From an uncultured Bacteroidales bacterium (lineage in GTDB: Bacteria > Bacteroidota > Bacteroidia > Bacteroidales > GWA2-32-17), in contig CALGPK010000032.1 of assembly GCA_937960415.1 (NCBI GenBank), forward strand, positions 1 through 53,731: a DNA stretch of 53,731 nt, written 5' to 3'. This document shows positions 26,779 to 34,728 of this stretch, piece after piece (within the stretch, counting starts at the first letter, position 1; each line of letters begins with the position of its first letter). The position numbers and the translations under genes are program-made. Under the pieces are notes generated by a model. That model ran no database searches. It worked only from the letters and a program-made list of their open reading frames with translations, and was not told the origin of the DNA.

Positions 26779-27561
26779 ATGAATAACCTACCCGAACGTT
26801 TAATATTAGTTTGTAACGATGACGGATACCAGGCACCCGGTTTAGCTGCACTCATCGAATCGGTTAAACCCTATGGAAAAGTTGTAGCAGTAGTTCCAGA
26901 AAAAGGTGAATCAGGCAAATCTCATGCCATAACGATTACCTTACCCTTACGACTAAATCTATTACGAGACGATGATTATGTAACCATGTATTCCTGCTCG
27001 GGAACGCCCGTTGATTCGATAAAGCTTGCATTGAATCAGGTTTTAAAACGAAAACCCGATTTGGTTGTTTCCGGTATCAATCATGGTAGTAATTCGTCGA
27101 TTAGTGTTATATACTCTGGTACTATGGGGGCTGTAATTGAAGCCTGCCTTAATGGTATTCCGGCTGTAGGATTTTCGTTACTCGATTTTAGTCTAAATGC
27201 CGATTTTACTGCCTCAAAGTTCGTCGTAAAACGCATGGTAGAAAACGTACTTCAACACTCCCTACCGCCAATGGTTTGCCTCAATGTAAATATTCCTCGT
27301 GTTTCAGTAAATGAGCTAAAAGGATTACGACTGGCAAGACAAACCAAAGGCGTATGGAAAGAAGAATTTGATAAGCGTACAGATCCCCATAATAGAACGT
27401 ATTACTGGATGACTGGCGATTTTAAAAACTTTGAACCATTTGCCGAAGATACCGACGAATGGGCACTCGCTCAGGGATACGCTTCGGTTGTACCCGTTTA
27501 CGTTGATTTAACTGCATATCACGTAATGAACCAATTATCGAATTGGAATTATGAGCTCTAA
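26779..27561 (+). CDS. surE: 5'/3'-nucleotidase SurE
   Basis: About 260 residues. This metal-dependent nucleoside monophosphate phosphatase has N-terminal NDDGYQAPG (metal-binding Asp pair), SGTPVDS and SGINHGSNSS, all signatures of SurE. The open frame reaches back to a TTG at 26767, but the ATG at 26779 is preferred because it follows the -7 box and gives the usual N-terminus. It overlaps the following small membrane-protein gene by 11 bases. In other bacteria it acts in nucleotide turnover and stationary-phase survival. Confidence 0.94.
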   Translation: MNNLPERLILVCNDDGYQAPGLAALIESVKPYGKVVAVVPEKGESGKSHAITITLPLRLNLLRDDDYVTMYSCSGTPVDSIKLALNQVLKRKPDLVVSGINHGSNSSISVIYSGTMGAVIEACLNGIPAVGFSLLDFSLNADFTASKFVVKRMVENVLQHSLPPMVCLNVNIPRVSVNELKGLRLARQTKGVWKEEFDKRTDPHNRTYYWMTGDFKNFEPFAEDTDEWALAQGYASVVPVYVDLTAYHVMNQLSNWNYEL

Positions 27562-27856
27562 CATATCTAAATGGAATCGATGGTGGATTGGATGGATAAT
27601 TGGTCTTGTATTACCTATTGTGGGATTTTTTGCACTATATCTGTTCGACCGCTCGTTTCATTCGTTTAAAAATTTTATTATTTTATCATATCAATTGGGC
27701 GTTATTACTAATACATTAAGCATAGCCTTACTTGCCAACCTTATCGGTTTCTATTTTTTCCTTCATAAAGAATGGTATTATGCCGTCCGAGGTGTAATAC
27801 TAGGGGTACTTACATGGGGAGCGGTTATTTTGTTTCTACGTTTAACAATACCTTAA
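27551..27856 (+). CDS. Small inner-membrane protein, three predicted TM segments
   Basis: A 101-residue hydrophobic protein with membrane segments at about 11-31, 45-70 and 76-97. I do not recognise a named family. It overlaps surE by 11 bases, and only two bases separate it from the lpxB start, so it is translated as part of the surE-lpxB-spoIID series. Conservation of this position next to lpxB in relatives would point to an envelope role. That is inference only. Confidence 0.8.
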   Translation: MSSNISKWNRWWIGWIIGLVLPIVGFFALYLFDRSFHSFKNFIILSYQLGVITNTLSIALLANLIGFYFFLHKEWYYAVRGVILGVLTWGAVILFLRLTIP

Positions 27857-27858
27857 AC

Positions 27859-28980
27859 GTGAAGTACTACATCATTACTGGCGAGACATCGGGCGATATG
27901 CACGCAGCCAATCTGGTAAAAGCCTTGCTCAAACACGATTCACAGGCTGTTGTAAGAGCATGGGGAGGAGCAGCACTAAAAAAACTACCCATAACCCTTG
28001 TTAAAGAACTGGATGAACTGAACTTCATGGGCTTAGTTGAAGTGCTTAAACATTTGAAAACCATACGTTCGAATTTTAATTTTGCGCAAGCCGATATTAT
28101 AAATTTCAACCCCGATGTGCTAATATTGATCGATTTTCCGGGTTTTAATCTTCGTATTGCTCGATGGGCTAAATCGAAAAATATACGCGTATTTTATTAT
28201 ATTTCACCAACAGTTTGGGCATGGCATAAATCGCGTATCAAACAGATTCGTCGCTACATCGATAAAATGTTTGTCATTTTACCATTCGAAAAAGAATTTT
28301 ACAAAGAACATGGCATAGAAGCCGAATACGAAGGACATCCCATTATGGATGCATTAGATGAAATTATTCAGCAGCCTGCTAACCATGTAGAGTTTTACAA
28401 ACAGTTAAGTATAAAACATAAGCCCATCATAGCCATTTTGCCCGGTAGCCGTAAACAGGAAATTCAAAAACTATTGCCCATGATGCTTTCGGTAGCACCA
28501 CATTTCCCTGAATACGAGTTTGTTGTGGCGGGTTTATCATCTATCGATAAAAAACTGTATCAACCCACACTTCTGTACAAGAATACTCATGTAGTTTATG
28601 ACCAAACCCACATATTGCTAAAGCACTCTTACGCCGCCATTGTAAAATCCGGAACTTCGACCCTGGAAGCAGCCTTATTTAAAATCCCACAGGTGGTATG
28701 CTATGTAGTAAATCCGTTGACGTACTTCATAGCACGTATGTTGGTATCGGTTAAATATATTTCGCTCGTCAATCTTTTGTTGAATCGACAAAGTATCACA
28801 GAACTCATACAAAGCAATGTTAACACTCAAAACCTTATAAATGAATTGAAAAAACTTCTTATCAACGAACATCGAACCAAAATACTGAACGACTACGACG
28901 AACTGGCAAAACTTTTGAAAGAAAAAGGCTGTTCGGAACGTATTGCATTAAAAATGATTCATTTACTTCAGTCATCATGA
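27859..28980 (+). CDS. lpxB: Lipid-A-disaccharide synthase
   Basis: A 373-residue GT19 glycosyltransferase joining UDP-2,3-diacylglucosamine and lipid X to make the lipid A disaccharide. Motifs are ITGETSGDMHA at the N-terminus, SPTVWAWHKSRIK, GHPIMD and LPGSRKQEI. A longer frame begins at 27772 inside the upstream gene. The GTG at 27859, two bases after that gene's stop, gives the canonical start and normal length. Its TGA overlaps the next ATG (ATGA). It implies LPS or lipid A in the outer membrane. Confidence 0.94.
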   Translation: MKYYIITGETSGDMHAANLVKALLKHDSQAVVRAWGGAALKKLPITLVKELDELNFMGLVEVLKHLKTIRSNFNFAQADIINFNPDVLILIDFPGFNLRIARWAKSKNIRVFYYISPTVWAWHKSRIKQIRRYIDKMFVILPFEKEFYKEHGIEAEYEGHPIMDALDEIIQQPANHVEFYKQLSIKHKPIIAILPGSRKQEIQKLLPMMLSVAPHFPEYEFVVAGLSSIDKKLYQPTLLYKNTHVVYDQTHILLKHSYAAIVKSGTSTLEAALFKIPQVVCYVVNPLTYFIARMLVSVKYISLVNLLLNRQSITELIQSNVNTQNLINELKKLLINEHRTKILNDYDELAKLLKEKGCSERIALKMIHLLQSS

Positions 28981-30143
28981 AAACATTTTTTTATATAATA
29001 GCTTTCATTAACCTCATAACTTGCCAGGCTCAAAAGCTTAAAGTTGCCGTATTTTATAACCTCCGTGTAAACGCAACTGTGATTAGCACCTATATAGGTA
29101 AATACGAATTATGGGGCGATGACAAACTTTACACCGAACTACTTAAAAACGATGTGGTACAAATATCTATCAACAACGACTCGTTAGAAGTTAAAAACAT
29201 TAACGGACAGGTCAAAAAATTCAAACAAATAGAACTAAAAGGCAAAGAATCCGTCAACGTTGTAAAGTACAAACCCGTAGCACCATCCGTACAACAACGT
29301 TTTTACAACGACGATATGTTGATTAGCATTCGCAATGGGAGTCTGTTTTTTTTAAATATAGTTGACTTTGATAATTATGTTTGTGGAGTGGTAGAAAGCG
29401 AAAGCGGTTATCAAGCCACCAAAGAATTTTATAAAACACAAGCCATTTTGTGTAGAACTTTTGCACTCGAAAATATCGGAAAACATTATGCAGAAGGTTT
29501 TCATTTATGCGATGGTGTTCATTGTCAGGTATATAAAGGGAATAACTATTCGCTATCGTATCATTCTATTATAGCTGAGGCTGTTATCGAGACACACGAT
29601 ATGATTATTATAGATAGCAGCAATATGGTCATTACTGCAGCATTTCATGCCAATTGTGGTGGGCAAACTGCCAATTCCGAAGATGTATGGGGAAAAGCTA
29701 AAACCTATTTGCGAAGTGTAAACGACCCTTATTGTCAGTATCAGCGTAATACCACATGGGAAAAGAGTATCTCGCTCAACGAGTGGAATCAGTTTTTAAG
29801 TGCAAACTACCCGCAACTGCTACATATCAATCAAAATTGGAACTTCGGCCAAAGCACTCGAAAAGGTTATTTCAAAGTAAAAAACGATAGTATCTGGTTG
29901 CGTAAAGTAAGAGAAGTATTTCAACTTCGATCTACTTACTTCTCTATTATTCACAATGGCGATAGCTTAACCTTTAAAGGCAAAGGGTTTGGACATGGTG
30001 TAGGATTATGTCAAGATGGAGCTATACAAATGGCAAAAAGAGGCTTCAAAGCAGACGATATAATTAAGTTTTATTACAAAGGTGTACGCATTGTTTCGTT
30101 CAAAGAATTACCATTTTATCAAAGCATTTTACCTGCCGAATAA
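28977..30143 (+). CDS. SpoIID/LytB-domain exported protein
   Basis: A 388-residue protein with an N-terminal signal peptide (cut near CQA, residue 18) and a SpoIID/LytB domain over about 120-370. Visible motifs are NYVCGVVESESGYQA, YKTQAILCRTFAL and GKGFGHGVGLCQDGA near the end. SpoIID cleaves denuded peptidoglycan as a lytic transglycosylase in sporulating Firmicutes. Homologues in non-sporulating Bacteroidota are common, and their role in wall remodelling is presumed. It is translationally coupled to lpxB, and its stop lies one base from that of the convergent gene. Confidence 0.87.
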   Translation: MKTFFYIIAFINLITCQAQKLKVAVFYNLRVNATVISTYIGKYELWGDDKLYTELLKNDVVQISINNDSLEVKNINGQVKKFKQIELKGKESVNVVKYKPVAPSVQQRFYNDDMLISIRNGSLFFLNIVDFDNYVCGVVESESGYQATKEFYKTQAILCRTFALENIGKHYAEGFHLCDGVHCQVYKGNNYSLSYHSIIAEAVIETHDMIIIDSSNMVITAAFHANCGGQTANSEDVWGKAKTYLRSVNDPYCQYQRNTTWEKSISLNEWNQFLSANYPQLLHINQNWNFGQSTRKGYFKVKNDSIWLRKVREVFQLRSTYFSIIHNGDSLTFKGKGFGHGVGLCQDGAIQMAKRGFKADDIIKFYYKGVRIVSFKELPFYQSILPAE

Positions 30144-30144
30144 T

Positions 30145-30816
30145 TCATGGATAAGATAGGCTACAACTCTCTATAATCTGTTTCACTTCATTTGAATTCC
30201 AGAAAGTTTTAAAAGTGTGTGCATTGTGCTTAAAGTTTTCTACTACATATTCGTCGTAAAAAAATATATATGCCAACGCATCGAAACCAAATTTTTGATA
30301 GAGCTTTTGAGCAATACATTTTGTTCGCTCCATTCTCGATTCTGATAAAATCTGACCGATTAAATACGACGCTTCATCAATATATTTTTGAATAGTTAAA
30401 CTATCGGGCGCTGAAAGGTTAATTTCGGATATATGTGGCTTGTTAGAAGCATAATAAACTCTATATCGTTGATTGGTGAATAAAGGCAAATTCAAACTTC
30501 CGATAACAAAGCGATGATTGACGGGAACCGAAACAGATGAAGTATAAGTGGAATCGCCTACCTTATAGGAATAAGCAACATTTTCGATATCGAATGCATC
30601 TCTCACTCCTGCCAGACTTACTTTAGTAATTGTTGCCCATGTAGAATCTTTATAGACTTTTAGCATATAAGATCGATACCAGTCGTTTACTTTAAATAGC
30701 AAGATAATAAGGAAAATGGGACTTAAAAAGACTAATTTATGCCACGTTTTTAGCCGAAATTCGGGTTTTGCCTGGTTAAAACGTACATTCATTTTTCTTT
30801 TAGGATATTTATTCAT
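30145..30816 (-). CDS. Membrane-anchored DUF3592-like protein
   Basis: About 223 residues. One membrane segment lies at about residues 24-46 (HKLVFLSPIFLIILLF). A region follows that resembles DUF3592: VAYSYKVGDSTYTSS, a short loop, then RYRVYYASNKPHISEI. The C-terminal 80 residues are helical and unrecognised. The ATG at 30816 is chosen over an upstream TTG because it overlaps the end of the asparaginase-type gene (AATGAATAA), giving an 8-base coupled overlap. Function unknown. Confidence 0.7.
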   Translation of the reverse strand: MNKYPKRKMNVRFNQAKPEFRLKTWHKLVFLSPIFLIILLFKVNDWYRSYMLKVYKDSTWATITKVSLAGVRDAFDIENVAYSYKVGDSTYTSSVSVPVNHRFVIGSLNLPLFTNQRYRVYYASNKPHISEINLSAPDSLTIQKYIDEASYLIGQILSESRMERTKCIAQKLYQKFGFDALAYIFFYDEYVVENFKHNAHTFKTFWNSNEVKQIIESCSLSYP

Positions 30817-31753
30817 TATCGAACATTTCAATAATCTTTTGACCGTTAGCATTTACCATCGCTCTGAACATACCTTTTGTATTAAAGCTCCACGAATAAC
30901 TTCCATTTTTATCGACAGCAATTATCCCTCCAGTTCCCTTTTGAGGAGTTAAAACCGAATCGATAACAAACGATGTAGCTTCTTTTAAGGAAAGTTGTTT
31001 ATACAACATAAGTGCATGTACATGAAAAGCTACACTATTGCGTATAAAAAATTCTCCATGTCCGGTACACGAAACTGCACAGGTTTGATTATTAGCATAG
31101 GTACCTGCTCCTATAATGGGCGAATCGCCAACACGTCCATACTTTTTCATCATCATACCGCCGGTAGAAGTAGCTGCAGCCAGATTACCATGTATATCGA
31201 GTGCTACACAGCCAACAGTTCCTTTTTTATCAGCATTTTTGAGCTTTTCGTATCGTTCCCGGCTTTCTTTTGTAATGAAATATTCATTAGGCACTATTTC
31301 GAGGCCAACTTTTCTGGCAAATGCCGATGCTCCCTCTCTTACAAGCATCACATGAGGTGTTTTTTCCATCACTGCGCGTGCAGCCGTTACAGGGTTTTTA
31401 ATATCAGTAACTCCGGCTACAGCCCCAGCCAGCAGCGTTTTACCATCCATAATAGAGGCATCGAGTTCAACTTTACCATCTTCTGTCAAAACGGCACCTT
31501 TGCCTGCATTAAATAGCGGGCAATCTTCCAGATAACGGACCACTTGCTCAACTGCATCGAGACTGCTGCCACCGTTTTTCAAAATATGCTCACCTATACT
31601 CAACGCTGTATCCAACGCATTACGATATATCAACTCATCGGGAGTATTTTGGCGAGTGATATTGCCCGCACCGCCATGTATTACCAAACAATAGTTTTGG
31701 GCATCCAACGCTAAGGTTATTAAGAATAGTATAAGCAATAAGCAGTTTTTCAC
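30809..31753 (-). CDS. Isoaspartyl peptidase / type 2 L-asparaginase, exported
   Basis: A 314-residue Ntn-hydrolase precursor that self-cleaves before the Thr of GTVGCVALD into alpha and beta subunits. YCLVIHGGAGNI at the mature N-terminus and GRVGDSPIIGAGTYAN in the beta subunit are diagnostic. An N-terminal signal peptide (LLLILFLITLALDAQ) predicts periplasmic location. The start is a GTG at 31753 that overlaps the TAG stop of the PAS gene by one base (TAGTG). It removes beta-aspartyl residues from peptides or hydrolyses asparagine. Its place at the end of a sensor-gene operon is unexplained. Confidence 0.92.
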   Translation of the reverse strand: MKNCLLLILFLITLALDAQNYCLVIHGGAGNITRQNTPDELIYRNALDTALSIGEHILKNGGSSLDAVEQVVRYLEDCPLFNAGKGAVLTEDGKVELDASIMDGKTLLAGAVAGVTDIKNPVTAARAVMEKTPHVMLVREGASAFARKVGLEIVPNEYFITKESRERYEKLKNADKKGTVGCVALDIHGNLAAATSTGGMMMKKYGRVGDSPIIGAGTYANNQTCAVSCTGHGEFFIRNSVAFHVHALMLYKQLSLKEATSFVIDSVLTPQKGTGGIIAVDKNGSYSWSFNTKGMFRAMVNANGQKIIEMFDNE

Positions 31754-32244
31754 TACCAGTTTAGTTTTTTAATATTATCGGGATTTTTGTAAAATGGTGT
31801 TAAGTCGGTTATAATACCCATAATGCAAATGAGTTTACCTTCGTCGTTCATTACTGGTGAAGCCGATATTTGAACAGGCACACTGGTTTGATCTTTCTTT
31901 ATAAGCACACTTTCATAAAGGCTAGCAATACCTTTTTTTCTAAGCTGGGTATTAACCTGAAAGGACGAAAATTCTTCACGATTGGTAAATTGTCGTAGAT
32001 TCTTACCCTCCACTTCTTCTTTCGAATATTGCAAAAGCTGACAAAATGATTCATTGGCATAAATAATGGTTTCCTGATCGTCGCTTAATACAATGGGACT
32101 TATGCTTCGCTCGGCAAATTTAGAATAAATTTCTATCAACGCACGTTTTTCGTAGCCAGGAAGAGAAATATATTTTCGCAAACGGTCTATTTCTTCGCGC
32201 AAACGTTTGTTTTCGTATATCAAATCGTTTAACTTTTCTTCCAT
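31753..32244 (-). CDS. Single-PAS protein with N-terminal coiled coil
   Basis: A 163-residue soluble protein. Residues 1-28 form a coiled coil (LIYENKRLREEIDRLRKYI), and residues of about 42-155 are a PAS fold (ISPIVLSDDQETIIYANESF, then SKEEVEGKNLRQF and a C-terminal ITDLTPF). No output domain follows, so it is a stand-alone sensor or dimerising adaptor. It lies four bases after the large PAS protein gene and overlaps the asparaginase-type gene by one base. A heme, flavin or other ligand cannot be read from the sequence. Confidence 0.85.
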   Translation of the reverse strand: MEEKLNDLIYENKRLREEIDRLRKYISLPGYEKRALIEIYSKFAERSISPIVLSDDQETIIYANESFCQLLQYSKEEVEGKNLRQFTNREEFSSFQVNTQLRKKGIASLYESVLIKKDQTSVPVQISASPVMNDEGKLICIMGIITDLTPFYKNPDNIKKLNW

Positions 32245-32248
32245 ATAT

Positions 32249-34726
32249 TTACATAAACTTTGACATCGTTTTTACTAAATCTATGGCAAATTTATCTGTT
32301 ATTGTTAAAAAATCATCTATTCCATTATATTTTTTTTCGTTTGATAATGGTTCCAACAGACAAATGATTTTGGCGCCAGAAACCAATCGCCTAATAAGTC
32401 CAATATAATCTATCTCGTCATTGTCTAACACCGAAGAAGAAATAAGCACTATATCGGCATACGGATATTTTAAAATGTAATACACAAACTGCGTGTCATA
32501 ATTCACAGAATATAACTGTGCTTTTGTTGGTGCCAGTACATCATAAATCCATTGATTGAGTAAATTGTTGTTTGTAATGTATAATATTATTTTATTGCTC
32601 CAAATGTAAGTAGAATATATGTTTTCTGTAATTTCTGCTTCCTCACTCAAAGATAAAACTTGAGCTCGTTTAAAAGGTATTGATATATCTATTGAAGTAT
32701 CGGCAATATAAATATTTCCTTTTACGAGTTGAAGCAATTTTTTAACGATTAGATAACAGAGATGATGTTCGTTAAAATTAATTATTTTAGAAGGTTCTGC
32801 CATATTTTCGTGATACAAACAAAAGCTCAACAATAATTGATTGTTACTGATAAAAGCCTTGATCAAAATTTTTTGGGCATAATTGCGAAAAATAAAATTG
32901 TAAATAATTTTTTCGGCTATAATTGCTATGGTACCTTCATCTATTTCTACCAAAATATCATCGGTATCGGATTGCCATTCGAAAGAACAATATTGATCTA
33001 AACCACCACTGTAAAAATTGTTTGCAATATTATTGAACATCTGCATCAATGAGACTTTATTTTGCTTTATTTTATACTTTTGAGAAAACAATTTTACCAA
33101 TAAATCCATGTCTTTATATGTAATAGATAGCATTTCGTTATTTCTTTGTATATGGCTTTCGATCTCCAAAAGTTGATGTGGCGTCATAGAAGTTTTATCT
33201 ATTTTTAGCAGTTCGATAAGTGTTGGCAAAAAGAGATTAAAGCGTTTCCATATAGTATTAATAATTGTTTGTTTTTCGTTTTCAAGAGTTTGATATTCTA
33301 ATTTTAATTTTTCGTACAGTTGTAATAACATTTTTTGATACGAAACATCAACAAGAACTCCCAGTGTCCCAATTACTTTATTATTAGCATCAAGGTAAGG
33401 CGATGAAAATAGAATAAAATTTACCGGTCTACCGTTTTTATGTATCAACGTAATTTCGTATATCGAATTTTTTCTGGATTTTCTTATTTCGGTTTGTTTT
33501 TTAAATAATTCGTATTGTTGAGGTGTAGAATAATTGCGCAAATTAGTGTTCACAATTTCTTTTTCTTCGTAGCCAAGCATATTAGCAAAAGCTTTATTAA
33601 CAAATATCAGGTTTTCATCGAGGTCGGTTATTCCTATGCCTGTTATAGCCACTTCGATCATTGTTTTGTAGAAATTTTGTTTCTGAGTAAGCTCTTCTTC
33701 AGTTTTTTTTAATTTAGTTAAGTCAAGAATTATGCCTAATCCTTTTGCTTCGCCATCTACTTCAACCGGTGAAGCTATTAAACGAGCATAAATTGACTTT
33801 TGGCTATATGTTGTATTGTAATATCCTTCGAATAAAGACATTTTTTTGTGTTCCAAAACATCGGTATAAACATAAAAAGGTCGTTTATCAATAAGCACTG
33901 TTAAGTCTAAATTTTCGGCAAGTGTTCTATCAACCTCCAAAAGCTCTAAAAAAGCATTATTTACTTTTTCTACTCTGTAGTTTTTGTTAAAAATAAAAAT
34001 TGGCAATGGCGATAATTCAAAAACTTTTTGAAAGAGCATTTGCTGATAATTGAGTTCTTTCTTAATTTTATATTTACTTGTAATATTATAAACTCTCGAA
34101 ATAAAATAAGTGCCATTAGGTAATTGCATTTTTGAAATTTCCCATCGAAAAATACATTTGTTGTTATTTGAAGTTTGAACGACAAATTCTTTTCGGAGAC
34201 TATTGTCGTTGATTTCATTTAGTTCGGTATAAAATACCCGGCTTTCTTCTTCCGAAATTTTTAGCAACTGATCCATTTTACTACCAATACAGGAATTAGG
34301 GAGCCCATACCATTGTTCAATGTATTTATTAACCAGTACTATATCTCCCTGCATATTGAAACAAACCATTCCAACATTTTCAACATTCTGAATGTGTTCG
34401 AATAAGTGTAATTCGTTATATATAAATTGATTTAAATTTTTGTTTTTTACAATTTTAAATTTAACTCGAAAACCGGTGGAGTTCATTCTTGAATAGGCTT
34501 TTGCAAGCACATATTGTCCGGTTTTCATTTTTAAAACAACCCATTTACGATCGATGTTAAATTCGCCGTTTTGCAAAAAATAAAAATATCGTGGCAGTAC
34601 AGTCGAGACGTGCTTTTGAAGAAGTTCTTCTTTTTGAGAATAATTGATTAAAAGCAACAAATCGTTCGAAACATCTTCAATTACTAGCTGACGATTCAAA
34701 CAACAAATGAATTTTTTTGCAAACAT
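32249..34726 (-). CDS. Multi-PAS protein with degenerate histidine-kinase and receiver-like regions
   Basis: An 825-residue soluble protein. Three PAS domains are clear at about 105-215, 228-345 and 350-470, and a weaker one lies at 1-90. A helical stretch at about 475-560 sits where a DHp domain would be but has no HE-type H-box. Residues of about 570-690 resemble an ATPase domain (N-box-like AEKIIYNFIFRNYAQKI) but lack the DxGxG and GxGL motifs. The last 115 residues resemble a receiver fold, with ADIVLISS where the phospho-Asp would stand. It is probably a catalytically dead sensor scaffold. It sits two bases after the WD40 gene. Confidence 0.75.
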   Translation of the reverse strand: MFAKKFICCLNRQLVIEDVSNDLLLLINYSQKEELLQKHVSTVLPRYFYFLQNGEFNIDRKWVVLKMKTGQYVLAKAYSRMNSTGFRVKFKIVKNKNLNQFIYNELHLFEHIQNVENVGMVCFNMQGDIVLVNKYIEQWYGLPNSCIGSKMDQLLKISEEESRVFYTELNEINDNSLRKEFVVQTSNNNKCIFRWEISKMQLPNGTYFISRVYNITSKYKIKKELNYQQMLFQKVFELSPLPIFIFNKNYRVEKVNNAFLELLEVDRTLAENLDLTVLIDKRPFYVYTDVLEHKKMSLFEGYYNTTYSQKSIYARLIASPVEVDGEAKGLGIILDLTKLKKTEEELTQKQNFYKTMIEVAITGIGITDLDENLIFVNKAFANMLGYEEKEIVNTNLRNYSTPQQYELFKKQTEIRKSRKNSIYEITLIHKNGRPVNFILFSSPYLDANNKVIGTLGVLVDVSYQKMLLQLYEKLKLEYQTLENEKQTIINTIWKRFNLFLPTLIELLKIDKTSMTPHQLLEIESHIQRNNEMLSITYKDMDLLVKLFSQKYKIKQNKVSLMQMFNNIANNFYSGGLDQYCSFEWQSDTDDILVEIDEGTIAIIAEKIIYNFIFRNYAQKILIKAFISNNQLLLSFCLYHENMAEPSKIINFNEHHLCYLIVKKLLQLVKGNIYIADTSIDISIPFKRAQVLSLSEEAEITENIYSTYIWSNKIILYITNNNLLNQWIYDVLAPTKAQLYSVNYDTQFVYYILKYPYADIVLISSSVLDNDEIDYIGLIRRLVSGAKIICLLEPLSNEKKYNGIDDFLTITDKFAIDLVKTMSKFM

Positions 34727-34728
34727 AG

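Noticed and set aside
27772-27858. An N-terminal extension of the lpxB frame
   Set aside because: It lies inside the upstream membrane-protein gene, and the GTG start at 27859 gives the canonical LpxB N-terminus.
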